Shown piece after piece: positions 47,256-59,500 of a stretch of DNA of 64,000 bases. The stretch covers positions 2,170,001 through 2,234,000 of the forward strand of contig JAJFZO010000799.1 in assembly GCA_021397835.1 (NCBI GenBank), in the 5' to 3' direction. Below the pieces are notes generated by a model. The model saw only the letters and a list, made by a program, of their open reading frames with translations, ran no database searches and was not told the origin of the DNA. The DNA comes from Moringa oleifera (Eukaryota; Streptophyta; Magnoliopsida; Brassicales; Moringaceae). The translations under genes were made by a program, and so were the position numbers. Numbering within the stretch: position 1 is the stretch's first letter; each line of letters begins with the position of its first letter.

Positions 47256-47350
47256 GAATCAAAAGTGACACAATGGAAAAATCTTATATCCCTCTTAAAG
47301 TTTTTTTTTTTTTTAATCAAAAGTCAAACAATGGCGAGATCAATTTTATC
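46910..47350. repeat. Tandem repeat, four units of about 119 bp
   Basis: Units begin with tatccctcataaaaatattt (46921), tatctctaagaaaaatattt (47040), tatccttcctaaaaatattt (47159) and tatccctcttaaag (47288). The third-to-fourth spacing is longer because of an AT microsatellite. Each unit contains a gagcaatggcgagatc-like block. No coding potential. Confidence 0.85.
47213..47252. repeat. (AT)20 microsatellite
   Basis: Perfect AT run inside the third unit of the tandem repeat. The Ile/Tyr-rich ORFs here are artefacts of it. Confidence 0.95.
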
Positions 47351-47359
47351 ATGCATTTA

Positions 47360-50300
47360 AGAATCAATTTTAAACTTGAAATAAATTTTAAAACCAAGAA
47401 ATAAGCATGTTTATTTGGTACTGCTTACTAAGCATCATGGGGTTGCGAATCCTTATCTACATTTAACAAACTCTTAAACTTAAAACTTCATTTTCAATGA
47501 CAAATCAAGCCTTAAATCTATTTGTTTTTGTTAATCATTTGATGATTTACAAACAAAAAAAAAATTGGTGTCTAATCACACAATGAAAAAAGATTGATGG
47601 TGAAGTACTTTTGTTTTTATTTTTGTTACACATTTTTTGAAAAAGAACCCGTAAAAGTTTCTAAGTTGTTTTAAGGATTTGACTTCGATTGGATACCTAC
47701 TGTGACAATGAGTTATTCTCATTTCAAATTGTGAGGCATGAAAAAAATTTAGTTTGATTAAGATTTTTTTTTAATTTTATCAATAATATGACATGCTTGC
47801 TTTCTCGTCTTAATTACATTATTTAGTTCTATAAAAATAAAGATAAGCACAAGACTGAGGAAGTAAATTTGTGTGACTTATCCATCTCTTTCAATTTAGC
47901 ATGTAAAATACTTAAAAGTCAACAAATTTTAGAATAAATAATAAAAGACACTATATCAAAATTTCAAGTCTCACTTGAGGTGTACACAAATGTTAGTTTC
48001 TCTGCATTTTTTTTCTTTTTTCTAATCAGGCATAATATTATAGTTTTTTAGATCAATGAATCAATAACACGAGTAGCAAAAAAATAAATCATCAAAATTT
48101 ACTTTAATGTTATTTTACTCATTAATCATTGATGGAAAAGTTACTTTCACAAATCGATTGAGAACTTGCTCAAAAAATAAATACAACTTCTTTAGTAATT
48201 CCCTTCTCTTTTTGTCTTAACATATAACAACGATAGACTTTATGGATCAAATAATGTTTAACTTATAAATCAAATAATGTTTAACAAAAGAAAAAAATGG
48301 TATATAATTGATAAATCTGTTTGTATTTGTAAAAACTTGATTGTAAATAATCTTTTTAAGCAAATTTGTGTGATGACACAATACATCTTTAACAAATACA
48401 AAAATTCATTCTCATATTAAATAAGTCATCAAACATCTTGAATCAATATTTTATCAATAAAAATCATAAATGCAGTATCATCATCATCAAGAATGATGTT
48501 TGTTGTAATAAGATTATCTAACAAAGTTGCTACTAGTTTACACACTATACCCTATTAATTTGCGAGTTTATATTATTAATTATCCTCAGTATAAACATGT
48601 ATGAAGCATTAAGTTTAACAAATAAGTACGTAAATCCTCATAATTTTATTATAAATACAATAAGGCTTCTTGATAGCTATTTGTGATTAAAGCTTTAATG
48701 TCTTAATTGAGCTATTACTAGATTGTGAAGCATGGGGATATAGGTTATCCTTGAGTTATTGACATGAGTTTTTCATCCAAATAAATTATACAAGCTTGTG
48801 AATATGCTACTTTATTAAGAACTTAGAAAAGTAATGATAGAATAACAAGTTTTCTAACTCTTTTAGTTCAACTTATCATTTGTTCATACTAAGAGCTTGA
48901 TCGAGTTAGGATATCCTTATTGTCTAAGAATGTTATGTTTCCTAATTTTTCTCATTTCATCTACTCATCTTATAAAAATTCATAGGAATCAACAAAACTT
49001 CATGTCATGATAATAAAAGGGGGGGGGGGGGGAAAAGCTCATAATTATCTTTGCTATGAGCATTATTTTTAGAATCCATAAATGTTTATCTTGTCAAGCT
49101 AACTTTTAAAGTTCACTATGATTAATCTCCTTGTTCACCTCATCTCTATAAAGATGGTATATATAAAAAAAAGTATAATAATATATAAATAGTAAATACA
49201 TCATTATTAGAATGTATGATGTATAATAAAATTGTTAAACATAAAACAAAGTTAAGAATTTAATTAAGATTAAGAAAGTTATCAATTTTTGTTGTAGATC
49301 ATCATAACTACTCTAATTCAATCAATAATATTATTATTTTCTATCTTTATTTTTGTTTTTTTTCTTCACTCAATTTTTGAAATATTATAATAAATTAATT
49401 AATAAATAAGAAATAACTGTGGTTGCAAAAAAACATTGGGCCATATGAATTTATCTTAAACTCCTTATACATACATGATTTAACGAACTCTCTCCTTCAC
49501 TTTTAACAATGAAACTATAACTAAAGATGTCTTAGTATAGCTTGAAGATTGTCTATAAAGCTTCTTGAAAATTCATTTTACTAAGTTATTTTGTATACTA
49601 AAATATAGAAATGTAAAGTAGAGTTTTTGAGGTCAAAGTGTGTTAAACTTGAATATACTTTCCCATTTTGTCTTCCAAATGCTTTTGAACCTTTTGCCAA
49701 TTTATTTATTTTTAGTTATAAGCTCCATGATATATGCAAGATGCGAAGAGTAACCATAATTTCTTTGCATCACCACCATGTGGTCTCCCATTTGAGTTAA
49801 TCTTTCTTCAGTAATTTGTTTATCCTCTAGACTTGGCTAGTGATCATGACATGTACTAACCATAAATAGTTTCATGCAAACATAAAAGAACTATACTTAA
49901 AGCATTGTTAAATATATGATGATAATTGATGTGAGAAAAATATTAATGTAATGGAAAAAGAAATCAAACCTCATAAAAAAATTATTTAGGTTTATTTGTA
50001 TAATTCATCAACCCAAGTTCCATTACAATTTGATCAATATATAATAAATATCATCCTCAACAATCTTATCAAATAACTTGACATCAAGTATAACTTTAAC
50101 AAAAGAATCATATTCCATCATATTGTCAACATTACTTTTTCCATTATATCTATAGTTTTTTTATGAAATCAAACAAATAGTAACTTATATTGGATCTAAG
50201 TGGTTAGAGACCTTTTTTTTTTTAGTTTAAAAACCTAAAGCAATAAAATTGATGTAAAAGATGTTTAAGATCAACTTAATATGTATTCAACTTCATCCAA

Positions 50301-51176
50301 ATTAATCCTAATTATTATTAACATAATCATATTTGAATAATATAATTTTAAACATGTGGTATCCACCTCTAATATCTCTTGATAACACAATAAAAAGATA
50401 ACTCTTTAATGATGAGATTTTCATCTTTAACTCTTGAAATTTGTATTACTGTTACAACGATAATGACTTTATTATTCTATATGATTTAATTATGCTTATG
50501 TTTTCATGCATAAAAACGATAACTAGTCACATCATATCTAGGATACTTGACAATTTCACATCGAGGTCCTTGTGTACATTTGACCATAAAAAGGTGATTT
50601 TTTTTTTCTTAAATATAATGTGTCGATAAAAGTTTGAACAACTAGATTTTAGTATCCAATTAATGGATGATCTATGGTTATGTTAAAGAACTAAACAATT
50701 ACATTTTTCTAAGACTAAGAAATAAAGGTACAAGTATGTTCATCTTATAACCTTCTAAACTATTTTGAGAGACAATGATATTATGACTTTAAATACTTCA
50801 TATCTTCAGTGCTAATTAAATCAGCTTATGTAAAATCAAGTGATAGAGTATGAATAAAGTGAATGTTTTGTCATTAAATTAAATTTAAATTTTAAAAAAA
50901 GACACTAGTATATAAAATGGTGCGAGCTTTAATTTTTAGTGATCAACTGTAATAATATGATCACTTAGTGATAGCTTTCTAATTTGAATGTCATATTCTT
51001 TAGTTTTCACAAGGATTACTAATTAAATGCATATTAGGATGATATCCCTCAAAAGATTTCGATGTTTCCTCTATAGCATTTGACAATACATCTTTCTAGA
51101 TGATTATGGTTGTGTACAAATTATTTTAAAGTTTTCATAAAAGTTTCAAATGAATAAATCTACTTAAGATAATCTA
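47360..51176. other. AT-rich intergenic DNA, nothing identified
   Basis: No gene or element domain was recognised on either strand. Contains a 14-base G run (49019-49032). The sequence has the look of very old decayed repeats. Confidence 0.4.
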
Positions 51177-51184
51177 GTCCACAT

Positions 51185-52102
51185 CAGGGGCGACTTCAAG
51201 TTAAGGCCACTGAAGTCGTCGCTTAGGGCCCTATATTTTAGTTTGACATTTTTTTATTCACTTTATTTAAAATTTTTCTATTATTTTTAATTTTTTATAA
51301 ACAAAGTATGTATGAATTTGATTTGATGAAAGTTTTTTTAATCTTTTAATTAAAGGCATAGGGTAAATGTACATTTTATAGGTTTAAGGCTTCATTGATT
51401 TAACTTAAATTTTTATATATTAATTTAAATAATTTTAAATTAATTCTTTTAACTTTGAACAATCAATTTTTATACATTTTTCTCCTTCCTCCAATTTTTT
51501 TCTTCTACTTCTTCTACTTTTTTCATTCCTTCTTGTTCTCGTTCTTCTTGAATTTCTTTTATTTTTTTTCCTTCATTTTAATCAACTTCTTTCTTTCTTC
51601 TTCATCATGATATTTAAAGTTTAATATTTTTTAATATCATCAGTGAATTTTTTTAAATTTATGTTTTTTACAATTAATTATAAAAATTATAGCAAAAATA
51701 TATTTATTTATTGTTTTTTTACTTTTTAATTAAAATTTAATCATTTCATATATTTATATGATCATTATAATTTTATTTATATATTAATTTTTTGAATAGT
51801 CTTTTTTTTAAAATGATAATGTGGGTGTTTTGACTTGATTAAGAACAATACAATCATTTTAAATCTATAAAAAAAATTAAATTTAAATTAATAAAATTTT
51901 GTTTACATTGAATTATATCACAAAAATTAAATAAATTAATTATCTTATCAATTGAAAAAAATTTATTATTAAAATTTAAATATCAAAATTTAACTAACAA
52001 TTTTGTATTTAAAAAATAAAAAATAAATTTTAATTAAAATATTATATGGACCTCACATGATAACATTGTTTAGGGTCCCAAAATACTTTAAAGGCAGTAC
52101 TA
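51185..52102. mobile_element. hAT-like non-autonomous DNA transposon
   Basis: The left end is caggggcgacttcaag, the common hAT-type start (CAGGGGCG), and the right end is aaggcagtacta. The flanks carry an 8-bp direct repeat, gtccacat (51177-51184) and gtccatat (52103-52110), differing at one base, as expected for the hAT target duplication. The terminal inverted repeats match poorly. The interior is AT-rich, with a CT-rich stretch at 51480-51600, and has no transposase ORF, so movement would need an enzyme supplied by a relative. Confidence 0.6.
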
Positions 52103-52110
52103 GTCCATAT

Positions 52111-54000
52111 AAGCCAACTTCTTTGATGAGGTGCAATGTCAGATGCATCATTAGGTCAAAAGAAAAAGTAAATAATACTTTTCAAAATGCGAATGTTTAG
52201 TATCAAATCTTGTTGTGATTTGTCTACTACATTAATCATTAAAGAAGCAAAACTGTATTACTACATATCTAATATACTTAAGTAAGATTGATCATAAGAC
52301 CAATGGTAAAAGTTGTTGCTTAAGAGCATGACAACAATTTCACTTAAGACCTTAAAGCTTTAAATTTGTCATTAACATAAAATTTGTTAAATTTGAAGAA
52401 TATCTAAGAACTTTTAAATTGAATAATATTTTGCAAAACATCATTTCAACTGATTAAATAAGTATGATCTTTTAACAATATTAAGAGTTCATTCTTTTTT
52501 AAAATCTATATTTACAAATTTTAATTGGAAGTTAAATCTCATCTTTGATGTTCTTGGGATGTTTAAGTAAAGTTCCATAAATATTTTCAAATATATTTTT
52601 TAATGTGCATTGCATCCAACATGTTTAAAAATGTAAATGTCTCCAATATCCAATATTAAAATATATTTATTTCTTTTTCCAACATGATTTAAAACTATTA
52701 ATCAATCATATACCTTTCACCCATTTCCTCTTACTATGCATTTCTTTTGCCCCTCATGAGTTAGTAATGAACTAACTCTTGTAGAATTTCTTCCCCACTA
52801 AACATACATGAAGGTGACCCAAATTCATATTCCCCATTGAATGCTTTATTTTGCTATTTAAAATGGTTGATTTTTTTTTAAAGAAAACTTTTACGATCCA
52901 TATATACATTTGTTTTTATCATATTCTAATTTGCAAGTTTATGTGCTCTCACAACATGAAAAGCAAGCATAATAACCTTTAGTTTAACAACTAAAAAAAT
53001 TCAAATAAGCAAAAAAATCATTAATTATTCATAATAATATGATCTATAATGTAAATTCTTATGAACTTTAACACCAATTTCCTAAAGAAACTTTAAACTA
53101 TTAACTGGTAGTGCAATATATATCTATTTGTGAGGCATTGATATAAATAGAAATAACAATATGAATTTTCTTTCCATAACAACCGTGGGAGATTACATGT
53201 TACCATCACCACCAACTAGTAGCTATATGTTATTACTAAAACAATTGTGTAAATTTATTTTATGAGTTTGAAATACCCAATTGAAAATTTATGTACTTTA
53301 AAGTGAAATTTGACCACATGGTCAGTGAACTTTTAAGAAAGTGATTAGTAGGATTATGAAAATTTCATTTACTGTTCTTTAATTAGCATGCCAAATCAAG
53401 TCTTTTTTCAACTTGTAATGACTACAACATTCTCTTAAACTAGAGGAGTATTACTCACTGAAACCGTTTTGGCAACCTTCTTTATTTTATTATTTTTTTT
53501 CTATTTGTTAATTTATAATAGAGTAAGATGATAAATCCTATAATCTTTCATGTAAAGTATACTATCATTTGAACAAACATATACTTTTTTTATGATTTGA
53601 ATATAACGCATTAATAGTTTTTTTTTTTTTAATGCTTCATACATCAACAAAGGAATTTCATTCCTACCAAAAAATGTGTTAAACAAATAACTTAATAAAA
53701 CAAAAAAAATCATTGTATCACCATCCATACTTTATAAATATTATATGATCTTTTTAATGCAAATAACTAATATATTTTGTATTATAAGCAAACCTTTAAT
53801 TAGTCTTTTTTTTTTTAGGTAAAAAAGCATAATTTTAGTAACCAATATGGATGCCAGAGTTACAACAATTCATAGGAACATAATCCTACCATAACTTTTG
53901 TATAACCATTTTAATGTGACTGCAAGTAAGTCAATAAGAAAAGGCATTAGCTAATCTAAGAATGTGATTAAATAGACATTTATCAAAGAGTGTCGCACTT
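52111..54000. other. AT-rich intergenic DNA, nothing identified
   Basis: No domain was recognised. The ORF at 53513-53728 (minus) is low-complexity. Confidence 0.4.
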
Positions 54001-55000
54001 AATGATATACCCATGCAAATGGGGCCTAGTGCATGGTTCGAGTATCTAAATTAAATTCAGCTATTGCTAATGCACACTTACCCTCCATAGTTATTCACAC
54101 TCTTCATGCTGTAATACCATATCCAGTCTAAACTTGATCGTTAATAATTCTCTAAGTATGGGAGATGATATATTAAGAAATCTTGAAATGGTATACATTA
54201 ATACCTTCTTTAAAGCATCCCTGAGTATTGCACTTAGTCGAAGGTGTTTGTTGCTGTCAATATAAGGTACATCAACATTAAGTCTTAAAACCTCACCTAA
54301 GGGGGCTACTATTGCATAATATCTACTTATGGAGTTTGTCTAAAGCATCCCTGAGTATTGCACTTAGTTGAAGGTGTTTGTTACTGTTAATATAAGGTAC
54401 ATCCATATTAAGTTTTAAAACCTCTCCCAAGCGGGCTACCATTGCATAGTGTCTACTTATGGAGTTTGTTTAGAATGAGGTCTTTTAGTTTCTTCTATGA
54501 ATTTCTTCCTACAACACAAAATTGATAAGCTACAACTAGTCATGTCAAACTCGATTTTGATTTATTCATAATCACCCATAGACAATGACTAAAATCTCAT
54601 GTAGTTGGGTTGCTTTTATATATGTAATTATGGCCATTTATAATTAGCTTGATCTGAAAGATTAAGAAAAGCGAAGCCCAAGCCGTCTTGAATAAGATCC
54701 TAGACTCTAAGGCTAAGAATATATTGAAAGAAAACATGTGTTATGGATTCAAGAGATACCACAAATACAACAAGAGCTTTTTGCTGAAAAACCTCTTCGT
54801 TAGAGTTGCTAGGCTTTAGGTAAAATATCGTGTATCATTCACCATCCATGGATCTTTGGACTTTCGGTAGTAGGCTAGTGTTCTAAAATAGTTTCTATAA
54901 TCCTGATCTCACTTGCATATAAGAGACAACCTTTTCTAGTAAGCTTTTGACTACATAATCTTAATTTAATAGAGTACTTTCTACCTTGACATTCGAACCA
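54000..55000 (-). pseudogene. LINE-like remnant (zf-RVT region)
   Basis: On the minus strand about 54680-54830 reads KPSNSNEEVFQQKALVV and VSLESITHVFFQYIL, resembling the zinc-finger region after LINE RT, with its Cys/His residues mostly replaced. The frame downstream (54000-54480) includes the 130-bp duplication and the reading GEVLKLNMDVPYINSNKHLQ. I cannot place that second part in a known family. It is weakly supported as a whole. Confidence 0.4.
54211..54470. repeat. 130-bp tandem duplication
   Basis: taaagcatccctgagtattg begins both 54211 and 54341, and both units end ggagtttgtc/t. About ten substitutions separate the copies. Both keep the same open minus-strand frame. Confidence 0.95.
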
Positions 55001-56312
55001 AATAAGCATGTTAAGCATAAAATATCCACTTAGAGGGATAGCCAAAATCTTAGCACAATCATCCTAAGTAAAGATCTTATAAAGTGTTAAGGTTCTCCAT
55101 TGCCTTGTGAATTAGTCTATACACATGGAAATGATCTTAGTTAATCTTTTTATTAAACAAATGATGTTTTACTTCATCAACTCTTAATAAATACCAAATT
55201 AGCTCATGACTAGCATGGACATAATGAGCGTAAAATCTTTGCTATGAAGATGTAACAAAAATTAAAAACCCATCAACATCATCTGTAAACTTCTTATTCT
55301 TAAACAATCTATTTTAATGCCTTTAATTCTTATTCATATCATGTATGAACTTTTAAGTCCTAAAAAAAAAATAAAAAAGAACAACAAAAACTCAACTTAA
55401 AAATATTTATAGAATATTCACACATGCCTACAATGGGTAGGTAATATTTGAAACAAGTTGTATGTAATATTTCTATTTAGAAAGACTCACATAGATGCAA
55501 CAACTTGTAGAAGAAAGTAATACAATTAGGCAGAACCAATGAAAGATATAAATAAAGTTTGAAGATAACGAAAAATCTTGAATAATTGGTTAAGAAAAAT
55601 GTTTGTCAAGTCAAAGATATCCTTGTTTCAATTTTTAAATATGTTTGCCAAGTCGAAGCAAAGTGTTTCCCATTTTACTTTTAGTTTTTCAAAATCGTAA
55701 AATAAATATTATAAATCTTCTTGATTCATGAACATAATCCCACAGAAAATTAAAAAAATAATAATTTTTCTCATATTTAATTAATTATTGAATGATTTGA
55801 ATGTAACAAATCAGAATTCAATTTCTTATTTTTTAAATTGAAGTATTTGTTAATAATTTAAAATAATTATTAATTTTTTATATTTTTAAGTAAAAATGAT
55901 GAAGTGCTCCCCTTCCTTTGGCATGAGAAGATGGGCTTTTTTTTTTCTAGGTGAAAAGGCTCCCGAGGCTATATTAGAAAGTTTCAAGGTTTACCTTACC
56001 ATCTATACTGTCTCATATGAATGAGTGATTAATTTTACTGAACGTTGTTTTCAAATCAACTTAAATTCTCCTATGGTTAGTCATGGATACAATTGGTTTT
56101 AAATTGGTCATAACTTAGAATAGGCAATTTTCATTTTTTTTCAAAAAGAAATTGAAATCTATTTTAATTGTGTGGTTTAACAAATCAAGTGCTGGTTCTA
56201 CTTCATCACAATTTCAAGTGAATTTTGAGCTTGGATCAAATATATTTATAAAATAAAAAAATAAAATGTTATAAAAATTGAAAGATATGTTAAATATAAT
56301 GTCAGCAGTTGG
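55000..56312. other. Upstream intergenic region of OEP64
   Basis: AT-rich, no domain. About 55890-56000 is more complex (gtgctccccttcc, aggctcccgaggc) and may be a repeat end or distal promoter. Confidence 0.35.
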
Positions 56313-56320
56313 TATTATAA
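56313..56320 (+). promoter_or_regulatory. TATA-like site upstream of OEP64
   Basis: tattataa about 200 bp before the start codon, followed by a pyrimidine-rich patch (56432-56452) of the kind seen near plant transcription starts. Weak evidence. Confidence 0.3.
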
Positions 56321-56522
56321 GAAAATTCCAGGGAGGCTTTTGATAATTCAGTTCACCTGGTCTATATGTCCAGCAGCCACATCCGCAGCCTTCCCTCTAG
56401 GGCCTCAATCCTTGTTGTGCTCACTGTACCATCCCCCTCTCTTCTTCTTCTTTAAAGCCCTAATAAATTCACGTTTCAAAAGTTCTAGTCCATTTGATTT
56501 TGTCAGCAGCAGAGCATCGTCT

Positions 56523-59500
56523 ATGGCGTCTCACTCTGCTAATCTCTGGGTGCTTCTGGGTTTGGGTTTGGCTGGAATTCTGCTGATGACCAAAAAGCTC
56601 AGGAAGACTATCAAAGAAGACTTCGGGGCGTTTATCGAGAGGCTACAGCTGCTTCCTCCTCCGCAGCCTGCCCCTCCCAAGGCTCCCCATCCCCTCACCG
56701 GTCTCACTTTCGCCGTCTCCGACGTGTAAGTCACTGTTTTCTTGTTTATGTTTCTTTGCCTGTTTGTCCGCGGAGAAGAGATGTAGGTTTTTAGTATCAT
56801 ATGCTAATATTTGAGTAGGTAAAAGGCAAAGAGGGTTCAATTTTGGGTCTTACATTAAATAAGTTTGAATTTTTGCTTGGCATGATATTTATGAGCTATT
56901 ATTGATGGAGGACTTTTCGCAGCTGTTAAAATATTGAATTTTTGATGCTTTCCATTCATTCATTCTTTTCTCCCTAAACTTATCATTATTTATGGGCTTA
57001 AAAACTCGTGGAAGGAAAGAGAAGAAAAGTGAGTACTTTCATATTTGTCAGTTAAGCAATCTGCCTTCTTAGCTGCTGAGAAAACTGAAGAAGAAAACAA
57101 AAGAAATAGGAAGTATTTGGAGATTAAGTGTTGTTTGATATCTGAGGATAATCAGTTAAATTGAGGGATGCCATAAAACTGTGATAGCTCTGATCAATGG
57201 AGAATTTTGCTTTTTTGCAGTTCCAGTATTTTGATAACATTATAATCAGTTTTTTTTTTTTAAAAATCTATTCCTATTTTTCTTATCAAACTATTGGAAC
57301 TTTTGCCTTTTGCTGGTTTCAATATATTACTTAAACATTCAAAGCATGCATTTGGTTTTATTCATTTTGAAAAACATTTGTGCTAGCAATGTTTGCTCAT
57401 GCTAGCACATGGTTGCCAAGTTCCGTTGCTCAAATACTTCTAAAAAGTATATCAAGAATGTGAAGCTGAAAAGGAGCTTTGGTTTGACATAGAATCTTTC
57501 TGGCTTATTTGAGCTGCTAAGTTCTGGTCAATTGCAGCTAGGCTCGTGCTTTTCCCATTTCTTTTTCCTTACCTGGGAAAAGAAAGGAGGAAAGTAGTTT
57601 ATTTGAAAATATACTGTTTCATTGATGCTATATTTCTAGTTTTTTTTTTTCCCCTGAACCCCTAAAACAGAAAGTCCTTGTGTTATGATCAGCTTTGACA
57701 TCGAAGGGCATGTGACTGGGTTTGGTCATCCAGACTGGGCAAGGACGCATGAAGCAGCTTCCAGGACGTGTTCTGCAGTTTTGACTCTTGTTGAAGGAGG
57801 TGCAACTTGTCTTGGGAAAACTGTTGTTGATGAACTGGCTTATGGGTCTGTTATTGTTACCTTTGACCTGGTTCACAGACATTGAATGTGCTTTAAATTG
57901 AGTGAAGATGGAAACACACACTTGTTTTTTCATGATTAGTAAAAAATAATTTTGCTTTGGGCTGGTTTTGGTATGCAAAAAGATATAAACTGCCCTTTTC
58001 TCTTCTGGTTTTGGAAATCGTAGCATTAGGTATCTGTTTGTATTTTTATGATGTCAATTGTTTTGGCATGTCTTATACTCAGTATCAATGGAGAAAATAA
58101 ACATTATGGTACGCCAACAAATCCTGTGGCACCTGCGCGCATTCCTGGTGGATCCTCTAGTGGGGCTGCAGTAGCTGTAGCTGCTAGTCTTGTTGACTTT
58201 TCTTTTGGTAAGATTCTTATTCTTTTTTTGACTGTTCATTTAATTTTATATTCAAGTTTTTTTGTTTGACCAGACCTGTGAGTAATGTCCATGATGTGCT
58301 AAAACATTTTTTTTTTCTCTTAATACTTCAAGTTCTAGGATATGTTCGTCAATTTTAACATGTGATTGACATTACATTTTGTTACAGGTATTGATACTGT
58401 TGGTGGTGTTAGGGTACCTGCTGCATTTTGTGGCATTTTAGGATTCCGACCTTCATATGGAGCTGTTTCTCATATAGGAAGTCTTCCTGTTTCGCCAAGT
58501 CTTGACACTGTTGGTATGTGCATACAAGTCTTGTTTGCCTTCTTTGTGTGGGAATTTATGATCACATGCAGCCATATGACATTCATGCTTCTGCTTTCTG
58601 ATTTTGCTTGGTTTCACTGCTTTGTATTGTGTTGTTTACAATTTCTTGGTATGTTTTACTTTGTGATCTCATTTTCACAAAACTATTTGCTCTTTTGGGA
58701 AGGAAGTGAAATGTGTTTCAAGTTTTTAACTTTTATTGTGGTTTCTAGTAAAAGGCATAGTAATTCTTTTTATTCACTTATCTATTTTGAAAATACTTCT
58801 TGAGTGATCTCATTTCTAAGCCACAAGTCTTAAATTTAAAATTACCCCTGTTGATTTACTTAGAGATTGATAAGGAATGTAACATTGTTGAAGTTTACTC
58901 TTAGGACTAGGTTCTCCACTTACTGGACATTTCTTCTAATACTAGAACATGTCAATAGGACTTTGATTGTTGGGTGCATAAAGCAGCGGATAAACGTAAA
59001 AGATATGTGAAGGATGGATTTGTGGCAACATCACTGAAATTGAAACAAAATTTTCCTTTTAAGCACATTTTAGGAAGAAATTGAAACAAAATTTTCCTTC
59101 TAAGTTCATTTTGGATACCTCATTTATGATAAGGCATTGAAACTAATTAGATATGATCTGCATTGTCTTACTTTTGTGTGATACCTGCAGGGATTTTAAG
59201 GGTATGCTATAAGAAATTAGAAATGTGACATTGTAAAATGGACTCAGGAAAAAAAAAAACAAAAAAGATCGAACATGTGAATAAATTCTCATTGTCTTAG
59301 AATGGATTAGTGATGTTGGACAAGAAAGAGAATAAGAAGGAATTAGGAATTCTTGGAAACATTAAGGTCTAGGAACAACAAAGAAGGAGGAAAAAAGAGC
59401 TAAGCAAAGCCTCGAGTCTCAAACAAGGGGAACCTTTGATCTCAAAAAAGATTGAGAACTCTCAATTTATAACATTGCATGTCAAGCTCAAACATTAAAG

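Noticed and set aside
47145..47404. ORFs rich in Ile and Tyr
   Set aside because: Produced by the AT microsatellite at 47213-47252.
54030..54060. tRNA-like T-arm sequence (ggttcgagt)
   Set aside because: No matching anticodon arm or acceptor stem around it.
56340..56522. Longer OEP64 N-terminus from an upstream start
   Set aside because: The frame is open back to 56340, but the codon there is TTG. The first in-frame ATG is 56523, and it matches the conserved MASxSANLW start.
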